Assembly: GCF_000503895.1 (NCBI RefSeq)
Contig: NC_022997.1
Span: 372,001 to 436,000 of the forward strand
Length of the DNA: 64,000 nucleotides
Direction of reading: 5' to 3'
Source of the DNA: Hyphomicrobium nitrativorans NL23
GTDB taxonomy: Bacteria; Pseudomonadota; Alphaproteobacteria; Rhizobiales; Hyphomicrobiaceae
The notes beneath the pieces are model-generated. The model saw only the letters and a list, made by a program, of their open reading frames with translations. It made no database searches and was not told where the DNA came from. Both the position numbers and the translations under genes were made by a program. This document shows, piece after piece, positions 7,700-16,752 of this stretch; the first letter of the stretch is position 1; each line of letters opens with the position of its first letter.

Positions 7700-9109
7700 A
7701 TGCTTGAGGCGCCGCCCAGGATCTGGGCATTATCCTCGCCCATGACAGATCCCCGGCCGCTGACCCGATACCTGTCAGCATTGAACCATTGGCTTGCGCC
7801 AGTCCTCTCACGGCTCGGCGCTTACGGGCCCCGCGCACGGCGCAGGTCTCGCCCTCTGACCGTGGCCGCGCTGTTGTTCGCAGCGCTAACCCTTATCGGC
7901 GGTCTGTCGTGGCTGGCATCACTCGCGGGGTTCCTCGTCATGTCCGCCATCGTCATGGCGCAGGAACCGGACGACACGAACGAGGAAGACCCGTTCGCGA
8001 TCCCGGAACCGGCCAACCTTCGCCTCGGCCCGCACCTTTCGGAGCGCGGTGCCACGGGCTGGCGGCCGCTGCTCGATGCGATTCCCGATGCGGTCGTCGC
8101 GCTCGATCAGAACTTCACGGTCATGCACTTCAACGGGCGCTTCATCGACATTTTCCCGCGCGTGCGCGTGGGTCAGCCGTTCAGTCACGTCACACGCGAC
8201 CCGGCCCTGAACGAGGCCGTCGATAAAGCGGCTCAGCCCTCGCTGCGCGAGCCCATCGTCGTCAACTTCTACGAAAGAGTGCCCGTCGAGCGTCGCCTCT
8301 CCGCCACGGTTTCGCGCCTTGGCGGCCGAGAAGCTCAACGGGGGCTGCCGCTGCTCATCATCTCGTTCCGGGATCTCACCGAGCAGGACAAGCTTGCGCA
8401 GATGCGTGCGGACTTCATCGCCAACGCCAGCCATGAGCTGCGGACGCCGCTGGCTTCGCTGCGGGGGTTTGTCGAAACGCTGCAGGGTCCGGCCCGCGAC
8501 GACGTGCAAGCGCGGGATCGGTTTCTCAGCATCATGGCGAGCCAGGCGAACCGCATGACGCGGCTCATCGACGACCTGCTTTCGCTCAGCCGGGTCGAAA
8601 TGAAAGTGCATCTGCCGCCTAAGGGGATCGTCGATCTCAACGATGTCGCTTCCTATGTGGCGCAGGCGCTCGATCCGCTCGCGGAGGCGTCCAAGATCAA
8701 AATCGTGGTGACGAAGGGCGAAACCCCGATCCGCATCCGCGGCGACCGCGACGAGATCGTGCAGGTCATCCAGAACCTCGTGCACAACGCCATCAAGTAT
8801 GGCCGCGAGGGCGGGCGCGTCGAAGTGGCCGTGTCGCGCGTGATGGACGGCGTGCCGCCGGTGTCGCGCGGGCTGGTGGCGGTCGCGGACGAGGGGCAAG
8901 GCATTCCGCCCGAACATCTGCCGCGCCTCACCGAACGGTTCTACCGCGCGAACGCCGCGGCCAGCCGCGAAAAGGGCGGTACGGGGCTCGGGCTTGCGAT
9001 CGTGAAGCACATCGTCATCCGGCACCGCGGCGAACTCAGGATCACGAGCGAAGTGGGAAAAGGCTCTACGTTCTCGGTGCTGTTCGACGAATTGGGAACG
9101 CGGGGTTAG
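7700..9109 (+). CDS. phoR: Phosphate-regulon-type sensor histidine kinase PhoR
   Basis: A 469-residue membrane kinase: one or two transmembrane segments at about residues 52-88, a PAS domain (DAIPDAVVALDQNFTVMHFNG), an H-box with phospho-acceptor His245 (ASHELRTPLASLRG), an N-box (NLVHNAIKYG), G1 (ADEGQGIPPE), the F-box and G2 (GGTGLGLAIVKH). The order and the PAS placement are typical of PhoR, which phosphorylates PhoB under phosphate limitation. The usual partners phoB, phoU and pstSCAB are not in this window. GTG at 7697 and ATG at 7742 are alternative starts. Confidence 0.85.
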   Translation: MLEAPPRIWALSSPMTDPRPLTRYLSALNHWLAPVLSRLGAYGPRARRRSRPLTVAALLFAALTLIGGLSWLASLAGFLVMSAIVMAQEPDDTNEEDPFAIPEPANLRLGPHLSERGATGWRPLLDAIPDAVVALDQNFTVMHFNGRFIDIFPRVRVGQPFSHVTRDPALNEAVDKAAQPSLREPIVVNFYERVPVERRLSATVSRLGGREAQRGLPLLIISFRDLTEQDKLAQMRADFIANASHELRTPLASLRGFVETLQGPARDDVQARDRFLSIMASQANRMTRLIDDLLSLSRVEMKVHLPPKGIVDLNDVASYVAQALDPLAEASKIKIVVTKGETPIRIRGDRDEIVQVIQNLVHNAIKYGREGGRVEVAVSRVMDGVPPVSRGLVAVADEGQGIPPEHLPRLTERFYRANAAASREKGGTGLGLAIVKHIVIRHRGELRITSEVGKGSTFSVLFDELGTRG

Positions 9110-9122
9110 GCCGTCCCGCTCG

Positions 9123-9257
9123 TGTCATCCCGGAAAGGCGGAGCCTTATCCGGGACCCAGCGTAGGACCCGTCGAAGACGCAATATTTTGCGGTAGAAGC
9201 TTTTCCTGGGTCCCGGCGCTGCGTTCCGGCATTCGCCGTCACTTGGCCGGGATGACA
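9123..9257. repeat. 135-bp inverted-repeat element (TGTCATCCCGG...CCGGGATGACA)
   Basis: The ends TGTCATCCCGG (9123-9133) and CCGGGATGACA (9247-9257) are exact inverted copies. Internal CCGGGACCCAG and CTGGGTCCCGG are also inverted. It fills the gap between convergent phoR and the next gene. A half copy is at 21380-21419. Confidence 0.8.
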
Positions 9258-9282
9258 GGAGCGAGGTGGAAAGCTCGCGGGA

Positions 9283-9900
9283 TCAGTCGGTTCGGTATTT
9301 CTTGAGCTCGCGCACGAGTTCGGTGAGCCGCTCGGCGACTTCAGCCCCCGTATCGACGGACGCCTTCAACGTTGCGCGATTCTGGATCAGCTTGTTGAGC
9401 TGGTCCTGGCATTCGCCGAAGCCGAAAAAGATCGCCTCGGGCGCGTCCACAGTCCCATCCTCGACCGCGCACATCACCTCGAAAGCGTTTTGCGCGGCAA
9501 GCACAAGCATGGACGCGACATCGTTCATGACCTGCTGATAGAGGCGGGCGGCATCGCCGCTCACGCGCGGCCCGTGCACGCCGAACTTGAGCGGGGAGGA
9601 GCCTTGCGCGCCTTCGCCGGCGAAGAGCGCCGGATTGCGCTGGAAGCGCCGGAAGATTTCGCAAAGGTGGAGGCAGCACGTTTCGAGTTCGCGGAGCGCC
9701 GTTGCGGCTTTGCGTTTCGGCCGGATGCGGTCCGGTGCACGCTCTGTTGCCGCCCAGTTGATCGTCGCAATCGAAGAGATGGCGCCCAGGGCTGCGATGG
9801 CCGGCAGGACGGCCGCAAACGGATCGGGCGCGATCCGCGTGTCGGCATCGTGAGAGCCGCCCTGATTACGCTTGGACGTCAAAGCGCGTTGTCCTCCCAT
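9283..9900 (-). CDS. Uncharacterised protein with one N-terminal hydrophobic segment
   Basis: A 205-residue protein. Residues about 28-50 (AAVLPAIAALGAISSIATINWA) are hydrophobic and could anchor it in the membrane. The rest is helical and soluble-looking, with several cysteines near residue 75 (CCLHLC) and a C-terminal amphipathic helix (VAERLTELVRELKKY). I do not recognise the family. The long helical C-terminal half is somewhat phasin-like, but that is only an impression. Both flanks carry palindromic repeats. Confidence 0.6.
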   Translation of the reverse strand: MGGQRALTSKRNQGGSHDADTRIAPDPFAAVLPAIAALGAISSIATINWAATERAPDRIRPKRKAATALRELETCCLHLCEIFRRFQRNPALFAGEGAQGSSPLKFGVHGPRVSGDAARLYQQVMNDVASMLVLAAQNAFEVMCAVEDGTVDAPEAIFFGFGECQDQLNKLIQNRATLKASVDTGAEVAERLTELVRELKKYRTD

Positions 9901-9951
9901 CGGCCGATTTTGCGCGGTCGAGCCCTGCTCCTACACCCGCGCGAAGGGCCA

Positions 9952-9998
9952 CGCCAGCGTCTTTCCGCGTTTCGTGGAACCGTGGAAAGACGCTGGCG
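9952..9998. repeat. Palindrome related to 1013-1063
   Basis: A perfect 15-bp stem (CGCCAGCGTCTTTCC / GGAAAGACGCTGGCG), extended by two or three further pairs, between the DoxX gene and the 9283-9900 gene. The arm AGCGTCTT(T)CCG matches the palindrome at 1013-1063. No T-run follows on the minus strand, so it is probably a repeat rather than the doxX terminator. Confidence 0.7.
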
Positions 9999-10020
9999 AT
10001 AAGAACGAACGCGACGAGAC

Positions 10021-10479
10021 TCAGAAGGTTTTTCCCAGACGCGCGTCAACCGAGTGAGAATTGGCGCCGCGGATTACTAAGTAAAACAGGATCGCAGCCC
10101 ACAGGATCGACTTCTCGGACCCGCCGTATCCTTCGCTTTGGACAATCCAGTGGAAGTAGACGGTGACGAGCAGCACGAACAGGCCCGCGAAAGCAGCCGG
10201 CCGCGTCAGGAGCCCAATCGCGATCAGGATGCCGCCAAAGAATTCCGTCATGGCGAGAAGCACGGCCCATAGCTCCGGCGGACCGGGGAAAATGCCGAGG
10301 CTTTCGACAAGCCCGGTACGGCTGATGGGATCGAGGATCTTCGGAAACCCGTGCGTCACCAGCGCCAGGCCAGCCACAACACGCAGCAGCGTTTCAGCGA
10401 ACTCGCTCAAGTTGCCATAGAGGGGCCCAAGGCCCGGGACGATCAGACGGTTGTAAGGGCGGACGGGATCGTTCGACAT
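10021..10479 (-). CDS. DoxX-family membrane protein
   Basis: A 152-residue protein with four predicted transmembrane helices and the DoxX signature (LLRVVAGLALVTHGFPKI near residue 30; FGGILIAIGLLTRPAAFAGL near residue 90). DoxX proteins are inner-membrane proteins of mostly unclear role; some act in thiosulfate:quinone oxidation, others in redox stress. Nothing nearby supports a sulfur role. A strong ribosome site (GGGGAG) precedes the ATG. The gene sits directly downstream of sdhA, where sdhB would usually lie. Confidence 0.88.
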   Translation of the reverse strand: MSNDPVRPYNRLIVPGLGPLYGNLSEFAETLLRVVAGLALVTHGFPKILDPISRTGLVESLGIFPGPPELWAVLLAMTEFFGGILIAIGLLTRPAAFAGLFVLLVTVYFHWIVQSEGYGGSEKSILWAAILFYLVIRGANSHSVDARLGKTF

Positions 10480-10631
10480 GCTGGCTCCCCAAAAAAGGAT
10501 AGGCTCAAGACGATCTCAGATTATATTTCTGACTACGTCAGTCAAGAATATGCGTGCGCACGTTCGACCGGCCCTAAACTGACACGATCCGCTCGGCGTG
10601 TCCCAGAACGATGTCGTTCCGCGCGTCTGGC

Positions 10632-12464
10632 CTAATACACGCGCGCCTTCGGTTCGATGTAGGCGATCTCGTTGGTGAGCGTGTGGGTATGAACGGGGCG
10701 GACGTCGAGGGATACTGTCTTCGTTCCGTAGTCCGCGAAGGCAAGCGTGTGCTTCATCCATTCGGCGTCGTTGCGGTCCGGATAATCTTCGCGCGCGTGC
10801 GCGCCGCGGCTTTCCTTGCGGTTTTCCGCGCCGACCACCGTCACCGCCGCCTGCGCAATGAGATTGTCGTATTCGAGCGTTTCGATCAGGTCCGAATTCC
10901 AGATCAGCGAGCGGTCGGAGACGCCGATGCCGTCCGACGCGTTCCAGATCTCGGCGATCTTCTCGACGCCCTCCTTCAGCACCGGCCCGTCGCGGAACAC
11001 GGCGCAGTTCGCCTGCATCACCTTCTGCATCTTGAGGCGTAGCGAGGCCGTCGGCTCCGGACCCTTTGCGTAGCGATAGCGGTCGAGGCGGGCGAGCGCC
11101 TTCTCCGTTGCGGCTTGCGGAATGTCGGGCTGAGACGCGCCCTTTTCGATCTGCTCGGCGCAACGGATTGCGGCCGCGCGGCCGAACACGACAAGGTCGA
11201 TCAGCGAGTTCGATCCGAGGCGGTTGGCACCGTGCACGGAGACGCACGCCGCTTCGCCAATAGCCATCAGCCCCGGCACGACGTGATTGGGATCGCCGTC
11301 CTTCAGGGTCAGCACTTCGCCGTGATAGTTCGTCGGGATGCCGCCCATGTTGTAATGCACGGTCGGCAGCACCGGGATCGGTTGCCGCCGCAGGTCCACC
11401 CCCGCGAACACTTTCGCGCTTTCGGTGATACCGGGCAGGCGTTCGTGCAGGATCTTGGGATCCAGGTGATCGAGGTGGAGATAGATGTGGTCGCCCTCAG
11501 GGCCCACACCGCGGCCTTCGCGGATCTCGACCGTCATGGAGCGCGAGACGACATCGCGCGAAGCGAGGTCTTTCGCATGCGGAGCATAGCGCTCCATGAA
11601 GCGCTCGCCCTGGCTGTTCGTGAGATAGCCGCCTTCGCCGCGCGCGCCTTCGGTGATGAGAACACCCGCGCCGTAGATTCCGGTGGGATGGAACTGCACG
11701 AACTCCATGTCCTGCAGAGGCAGGCCCGCGCGCAGCACCATGGCGTTGCCGTCGCCCGTGCACGTGTGCGCCGACGTGCATGAGAAGTAGGTGCGGCCAT
11801 AACCGCCGGTCGCGAGGATCGTGCGCTTGGCGCGGAAGCGATGCAGCGTGCCGTCCTCCATGGAGAGCGCGAGCACGCCGCGGCATGCGCCGTCGTCGTC
11901 CATCAGCAGATCGAGGGCGAAGTACTCGATGAAGAACTCGGCGGAATGGCGCAACGACTGGCCGTAAAGCGTGTGCAACATCGCATGGCCGGTGCGGTCG
12001 GCCGCGGCGCACGTGCGCTGCGCGGGCGGGCCGGAACCGAACTCCGTCGTCATGCCGCCGAACGGGCGCTGGTAGATCTTGCCGTCCTCGGTGCGCGAGA
12101 ACGGCACGCCGTAGTGCTCAAGCTCGTAGACCGCATCGGGCGCGTGGCGGCACAGATATTCGATCGCGTCCTGGTCGCCGAGCCAGTCGGAGCCCTTGAC
12201 GGTGTCGTACATGTGCCAGCGCCAGTTGTCGGGGCCCATGTTTCCGAGCGAGGCGGCAACGCCACCCTGCGCGGCCACCGTGTGCGAGCGTGTCGGAAAG
12301 ACCTTGGTGATGCATGCGGTCTTGAGGCCTGCTTCCGCCGCGCCGAGCGTTGCGCGCAGACCCGCGCCGCCTGCGCCGACGACAATCACGTCATAGGTGT
12401 GGTCCTGAATAGGATAGGCGCGGCCATTCAGAGCGGGCGCTGTGGCGTTTGTGTTTTCGGCCAT
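10632..12464 (-). CDS. sdhA: Succinate dehydrogenase flavoprotein subunit
   Basis: A 610-residue catalytic subunit of complex II, oxidising succinate to fumarate on the cytoplasmic face of the membrane. The FAD dinucleotide fold is [11 protein letters not shown] (residues about 26-36), the covalent FAD attachment site is His61 in [10 protein letters not shown], and the active-site loop [21 protein letters not shown] is intact. The start at 12464 is set by GAGGTCACG upstream and by family length. It is the last gene of a sdhC-sdhD-sdhA run. The iron-sulfur subunit gene sdhB, normally next, is absent; a DoxX gene follows instead. Confidence 0.97.
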   Translation of the reverse strand: MAENTNATAPALNGRAYPIQDHTYDVIVVGAGGAGLRATLGAAEAGLKTACITKVFPTRSHTVAAQGGVAASLGNMGPDNWRWHMYDTVKGSDWLGDQDAIEYLCRHAPDAVYELEHYGVPFSRTEDGKIYQRPFGGMTTEFGSGPPAQRTCAAADRTGHAMLHTLYGQSLRHSAEFFIEYFALDLLMDDDGACRGVLALSMEDGTLHRFRAKRTILATGGYGRTYFSCTSAHTCTGDGNAMVLRAGLPLQDMEFVQFHPTGIYGAGVLITEGARGEGGYLTNSQGERFMERYAPHAKDLASRDVVSRSMTVEIREGRGVGPEGDHIYLHLDHLDPKILHERLPGITESAKVFAGVDLRRQPIPVLPTVHYNMGGIPTNYHGEVLTLKDGDPNHVVPGLMAIGEAACVSVHGANRLGSNSLIDLVVFGRAAAIRCAEQIEKGASQPDIPQAATEKALARLDRYRYAKGPEPTASLRLKMQKVMQANCAVFRDGPVLKEGVEKIAEIWNASDGIGVSDRSLIWNSDLIETLEYDNLIAQAAVTVVGAENRKESRGAHAREDYPDRNDAEWMKHTLAFADYGTKTVSLDVRPVHTHTLTNEIAYIEPKARVY

Positions 12465-12471
12465 CGTGACC

Positions 12472-12846
12472 TCAGCCTCCGAAGGCGATCTTGAGAATGG
12501 AGAACACGCCGGCCGCGCCGACGGCGACCGCGAAGAACGTATTGGCGACGACGAGCGCAATCTTCGCGCCTTCGCCGTGGACATAGTCCTCGATGACGAT
12601 CTGCATGCCGAGGCGCATATGGATGGCGGCAGACACCACGAAAAGCAGCAGCGGCAGCGCGACAAGCGGCTTAGCCAGCGTCGCTTTCACGGTTGCGTAA
12701 TCGGCACCGACGAGGGAGAGCGCGAGGCAGACGGCGAACGCGGCGAGCAGCGCGTTGGCGGCGCCCGTGACGCGCTGAGTCCAGAAGTGATCCGTGCCCT
12801 CCTTCGCCGAGCCGAGGTAGCGCACGTTCTTGAGCGGCGTTCGCAT
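12472..12846 (-). CDS. sdhD: Succinate dehydrogenase membrane anchor subunit
   Basis: A 124-residue hydrophobic protein with three transmembrane helices, forming the quinone- and haem-binding anchor with SdhC. The segment [19 protein letters not shown] is the typical SdhD signature, with the haem-ligand histidine. The ATG lies two bases after the sdhC stop, so translation is probably coupled. The alternative GTG two codons earlier is less likely. Confidence 0.93.
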   Translation of the reverse strand: MRTPLKNVRYLGSAKEGTDHFWTQRVTGAANALLAAFAVCLALSLVGADYATVKATLAKPLVALPLLLFVVSAAIHMRLGMQIVIEDYVHGEGAKIALVVANTFFAVAVGAAGVFSILKIAFGG

Positions 12847-12848
12847 GG

Positions 12849-13274
12849 TCACGGCGCGGCACCTCCCGCAAAGAAGAGGGCGTATCCCCAAACCAGCACC
12901 GTGCCCGTCGCCGAAAACGCGAGCGTCGCCCACGACAGAAGATCGATGGTCTTGAGATCGAAGCCGCGGCCCGTATCCCAAAGAAAATGGCGCAGGCCGC
13001 CAGCGAGATGATGAAGAAGCGCCCACGTGTAACCGAGCAGCACGAGCTGACCGAACCACGTGGAGAGCAGACCCGTCACGTAATCGTACGCCTCTGCGCC
13101 CGTCGCCACGGCCATAAGAACGCAAGCGACGATCACGGTGCCGAAATATAGGGCCGACCCGGTGATGCGATGGACGATCGACATCACCATGTTGATCTCA
13201 GGTCGATAGACCTGAAGATGCGGCGAAAGCGGGCGTTCCGCTTTCGCGCCTCTCTCGGCTTTGGCTTCAGCCAT
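12849..13274 (-). CDS. sdhC: Succinate dehydrogenase cytochrome b556 subunit
   Basis: A 141-residue three-helix anchor subunit. The conserved N-terminal block RPLSPHLQVYRPEINMVMSIVHRITG and the haem-ligand region HHLAGGLRHFLWD are both present. With SdhD it binds haem b and reduces quinone. It is the first gene of the sdhCDA unit. The 218 bases upstream (13275-13493) hold no gene and should contain the promoter. Confidence 0.95.
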   Translation of the reverse strand: MAEAKAERGAKAERPLSPHLQVYRPEINMVMSIVHRITGSALYFGTVIVACVLMAVATGAEAYDYVTGLLSTWFGQLVLLGYTWALLHHLAGGLRHFLWDTGRGFDLKTIDLLSWATLAFSATGTVLVWGYALFFAGGAAP

Positions 13275-13493
13275 CAGTTCCTCGTCCCCCGCAAGACATT
13301 GGCGCGGCCCTTGCGGGCCTTACAATCGGTCTGCCGCTCATCGCAGACGGCCGCACGCGGCCATGCCGCGTCCACGGCAACAAACAATTCCGTAAGTCCT
13401 CCTGGCCTTTTAGCGCGCCGACCCTACGCGACGCAATTCGCCAAAGGGCTCGAAAACCGCGTCAGAGCGCATCATGGCGTGCAAGGCCGCGAC

Positions 13494-14510
13494 CTATAGC
13501 GAATTAACGATGGCCCGGCCCAAGCCTTGTCCGCTTTCGTACGCGTGCTCTGCAAGCCGTCCGAGACACCAGTCTCCGGCGGTTCCCACCTTGTAGTGCG
13601 TCGAATAGATGAACGTATCGCCGAGAGACTGTTCCACCAATCCATGACGCCAGAGGTGCGCAAGCATTTGCTGAGGTGCGACCGCGGGCAGGCCAAGCTG
13701 GCGCGTCACCTCGCCCCAAAGCTCCTCCGCGACGGCTTCCGGGTCGGCATCCTCGGTTTCACGGCTCCAAGCGGGCGACGCGTGGATCACGATCATTTCG
13801 CCTTGCGGCTTGCGGCCCGGCTTCGAGCTGTTGCGCGCAATCCAGCGCAGCACTTCCGACATGTCGGAGTAAACATCCTGCTCGGGCAGCGTTTGCCGGT
13901 CGAGGCGCACCATGACGGACCACGTCGGCTGCATCCTGACGCGCGAGAGCGCTTCGACCATGCCTTCGATCCGGCCAAGCAGAAGCCGCGCGGCAGGCGC
14001 CGGGATGGCGACAGCAACGGCTGCGAAGGGGCCGACGTTCGTCTGGTCGTCGAACCAGATCGTCCAGCCCTTGTCGGTCTGAGACAGCGTGTGCACTTTG
14101 CGGCTGGTGTGGACGCGCACGCTCTCGGCCAGCGGACGTACGATGGAGCTCATGCCGGGCGTTCCGACATACCACGTGTGAAGCTGAATGCCCTTCGTCT
14201 CGCCCGAGGACACCTTGGGGTCCCAGCGCGCCGCATAACCCGACGAGACCAGCTCGTTGATATAGTTTCGAAATACGTCCGAACGCGCGGTGAGGTACTG
14301 CGCGCCGGAATCGAACGGGACCATGCCGACGCGCGCTGTCGCAACGCGACCGCCGATGCCCCGTTCCTGCTCGAAGACATCGACGAAGCAGCCGGCACGC
14401 CGCAGGTAGGATGCGCACGAAAGACCCGCCAGGCCCGCTCCAATGACAGCCACTTTATGCGTCAAAAATTGCTCGACGAGTTGCCTCGCCCCCTCCGAGG
14501 ACGGCTGCAC
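13494..14510 (-). CDS. FAD-dependent amine-oxidase/renalase-like oxidoreductase
   Basis: A 338-residue protein with an N-terminal FAD-binding fold (VAVIGAGLAGLSCASYLRRAG), the second FAD motif ERGIGGRVATAR, and a C-terminal LGRLAEHAYESGQGLGRAI that closes over the flavin. This is the pattern of the COG3380 NAD/FAD-dependent oxidoreductases related to renalase and amine oxidases. The substrate is unknown. The first codon in frame is GTG at 14510; the FAD fold begins only at about residue 19, and a TTG giving MTHKVAVIGAG is an alternative start. The flanking genes (sdhC, meaC) do not suggest a pathway. Confidence 0.8.
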   Translation of the reverse strand: MQPSSEGARQLVEQFLTHKVAVIGAGLAGLSCASYLRRAGCFVDVFEQERGIGGRVATARVGMVPFDSGAQYLTARSDVFRNYINELVSSGYAARWDPKVSSGETKGIQLHTWYVGTPGMSSIVRPLAESVRVHTSRKVHTLSQTDKGWTIWFDDQTNVGPFAAVAVAIPAPAARLLLGRIEGMVEALSRVRMQPTWSVMVRLDRQTLPEQDVYSDMSEVLRWIARNSSKPGRKPQGEMIVIHASPAWSRETEDADPEAVAEELWGEVTRQLGLPAVAPQQMLAHLWRHGLVEQSLGDTFIYSTHYKVGTAGDWCLGRLAEHAYESGQGLGRAIVNSL

Positions 14511-14721
14511 GCCATCCGCCAGTGCCCACGTTCCACACCTGAAATTTTGTCGATGACGCCGGAACGACGGACAGGGCCCCCACCCTGCCGCATGTCACCT
14601 CCTGCAGGACGTGATTCGACTTTCGTCGCCAACTATACACAACGCGCGCGAGCCGTCGAGAATCGCGCCTCACCGAGCGCGCCACGCTCAAACGATCCGC
14701 GTTACGGGATGATCTTCGATA

Positions 14722-14772
14722 AGACCGATGATTCACGTTTCAGGCCGATAGGGCCTGAAACGATCATGGTCT
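14722..14772. repeat. 51-bp palindromic repeat family, copy 2
   Basis: Same outer arms as copy 1 (AGACCGATGAT / ATCATGGTCT). The inner stem is CGTTTCAGGC / GCCTGAAACG, a compensated change from copies 1 and 3. Its right edge runs into the minus-strand TAG stop of the mesaconyl-CoA hydratase gene. Confidence 0.85.
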
Positions 14773-15823
14773 AGCGCGGCAGCACGAGCCAGACGTCGAG
14801 GTCGAGGATCACGCCGTCCGCGTAGCCGCCGTCGTCCTTCTTGAACGGGAACGTGCTCGCGTCCTGGTTCTTGACGGCGACGAGGCGGGTGCGGAGTGCG
14901 CCGACATCGGTGCGTCCCGGCAGCTCTGCCTTTTCGAGGACTTCCGACCATGCGTAGACGGTATCGCCTGCAAACAGCGGCGCGACGTGGCGGCCGCCGT
15001 TGATGGCGGCGATGTGGAACGCGTTGTTGAGCCCGTTGAACGAGAGCGCGCGTGCGAGCGAGATCGTCACGCCGCCGTAGACGATGCGCTTGCCGAAACG
15101 GCCCTTCGATTCCGTGTGCTGGTTGAAGTGCACCTTGGCGGTGTTCTGATAGAGGCGCGTCGCCATCTGATGCTCGGCTTCTTCGAGCGTCATGCCGTCG
15201 ACGTGGTCGATCTTCTCGCCCACCTCATAGTCGCCCCAGCGATAGGGCGCGCCCGCCTGGGCGTAATCGTATGCGGAAATATCGAGCGCGGGCACGGCGG
15301 CGCCGATGTCTTTCGGATCCACGCGGTCGGCAAGCTGCGGCACGACGGCTTCAGGGGCCGGAGACGCCTTGTCGCGCTTCCGCACCATGACCCAGCGCGT
15401 GTATTCGAGCACGACTTCGCCGCGCTGATTGCGGCCCGTGGAGCGGACGTAGACGGTGCCCGTTTCCTTGTTGGAGTTTTCCTTGAGGCCGATGACCTCG
15501 GAGACCGTCGAAAGCGTGTCTCCGGGATAGGCGGGCTTCAGGAAGCGGCCGCCCGCGTAGCCGAGATTGGCGATGGCGTTCAGCGAAACGTCGGGGACGG
15601 TCTTGCCGAACACGACGTGGAACAGCAGCAGATCGTCGACCGGAGAGCGCGGGTAGCCGAGGCGCCTTGCGAATTCGTCCGACGACTGCACGGCGAAGCG
15701 GGGGCCGTAAAGGCTCGTGTAGAGGGCCACATCGCCTTCCGTCAGGGTGCGCGGCGTCGCGTGGTTCAGGATCTGCCCGACGCTGTAGTCCTCGAAGAAG
15801 TTGCCGGGGTTCGTCTTGCTCAT
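14771..15823 (-). CDS. meaC: Mesaconyl-CoA hydratase (MaoC family)
   Basis: A 350-residue double hot-dog protein. The N-terminal sequence (NPGNFFEDYSVGQILNHATP, then LYGPRFAVQSS) matches what I recall of the MeaC/Mch group. In the ethylmalonyl-CoA pathway this enzyme hydrates mesaconyl-CoA to beta-methylmalyl-CoA, which a malyl-CoA lyase then splits to glyoxylate and propionyl-CoA. A malyl-CoA-lyase-like gene lies 0.9 kb away on the same strand. Its length fits the family (about 340-350). The TAG stop is formed at the edge of a palindromic repeat. Confidence 0.87.
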   Translation of the reverse strand: MSKTNPGNFFEDYSVGQILNHATPRTLTEGDVALYTSLYGPRFAVQSSDEFARRLGYPRSPVDDLLLFHVVFGKTVPDVSLNAIANLGYAGGRFLKPAYPGDTLSTVSEVIGLKENSNKETGTVYVRSTGRNQRGEVVLEYTRWVMVRKRDKASPAPEAVVPQLADRVDPKDIGAAVPALDISAYDYAQAGAPYRWGDYEVGEKIDHVDGMTLEEAEHQMATRLYQNTAKVHFNQHTESKGRFGKRIVYGGVTISLARALSFNGLNNAFHIAAINGGRHVAPLFAGDTVYAWSEVLEKAELPGRTDVGALRTRLVAVKNQDASTFPFKKDDGGYADGVILDLDVWLVLPR

Positions 15824-15944
15824 CGGTCCGTCTCGCCTCGAAATCTTGTTCGCGCCGTCCTATGCCACTTTTGGCCTCGCGAGGCGAGTGCGCGATTCCG
15901 CCCGCAACGCGGCAACCGAGGTTGCTGGCCTCCCTCGAAAAAGG

Positions 15945-16658
15945 TCAGAGGGCCCGGTCGGATGGGGAAGCGCCGCCGCTGTCGCTGACGGCCACATTAT
16001 TCTGGAGGACGACGACCTTGGAGCCCACCGGCACGCGGCGGTAGAGATCGACGATGTCCTGATTGAACAGCCTGATGCATCCGCTCGAAATGGCCTTTCC
16101 GATGGACCGGGGCTCGGAGGTGCCGTGAATGCGGAACAGCGTATCCCGCCCGTCGCGGTGAAGGTAAAGCGCTCTCGCTCCGAGCGGATTGGTCAGGCCC
16201 GGCTGCATGCCACCCGCCCATTGGGCGTTGACCTCGGGATTGCGCCGGATCATGTCCTGCGTCGGGGTCCAGCGCGGCCATTCGGCTTTTCTGGCGACAA
16301 TCGCGGACCCTTCGAGTTCGAGCCCAGCCTGCCCGACGCCGATGCCGTAGCGCATTGCCATACCGCCGTCCTGCACGAGATAGAGGAAGCGGTTGGTCGT
16401 ATCGACGACGATCGTGCCGGGATGCTCCGCAGTTTCGTAGCGGACTTGCGTGCGCAAGTATTTGGGATCGACGTTGGCGATCCTGGTCGCCGGAATCGGA
16501 AACCGTTCCTCCGGCAGCGGGCCGTACATGGCCGTATAGGCATCCATGTCGAGAGGCATGGGCATGTCGAGGGTGGCGCAGCCTGACGAGGCCACAGCTA
16601 CCACGAGCAGCCCGAGCCTGCGCATGGCGAGGCCCATTCCAATCACGTTACGCTGCAT
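15945..16658 (-). CDS. L,D-transpeptidase (YkuD/ErfK family), exported
   Basis: A 237-residue protein with an N-terminal export signal (residues about 12-27, ending ASSGC, a possible but non-ideal lipobox). The YkuD domain contains VVDTTNRFLYLVQDG and the catalytic block HGTSEPRSIGKAISSGCIRLFNQD, with His and Cys in place. Such enzymes make 3-3 peptidoglycan cross-links or attach proteins to the wall in the periplasm. ATG at 16658 has AGGGTGG upstream, better than the GTG at 16664. It sits between the two ethylmalonyl-CoA genes with no obvious functional link. Confidence 0.9.
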   Translation of the reverse strand: MQRNVIGMGLAMRRLGLLVVAVASSGCATLDMPMPLDMDAYTAMYGPLPEERFPIPATRIANVDPKYLRTQVRYETAEHPGTIVVDTTNRFLYLVQDGGMAMRYGIGVGQAGLELEGSAIVARKAEWPRWTPTQDMIRRNPEVNAQWAGGMQPGLTNPLGARALYLHRDGRDTLFRIHGTSEPRSIGKAISSGCIRLFNQDIVDLYRRVPVGSKVVVLQNNVAVSDSGGASPSDRAL

Positions 16659-16752
16659 AGCCACCCTGTATTTTATTGATATTTCTGTAAGTTACGGCGA
16701 CAGGCCCCAGATTGGATCACGGCGGGAATTGCCCCTTTCGAGGGCGTTCCGC

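Noticed and set aside
9952-9998. Terminator of the DoxX gene
   Set aside because: The stem is strong, but there is no T-run on the minus strand, and its arms match another palindrome at 1013-1063, so a repeat is the better call.
13054-13066. CCACGTGG-containing sequence in sdhC as a further parS site
   Set aside because: Only the 8-bp core is symmetric and it lacks the TTTC/GAAA arms shared by the other sites.
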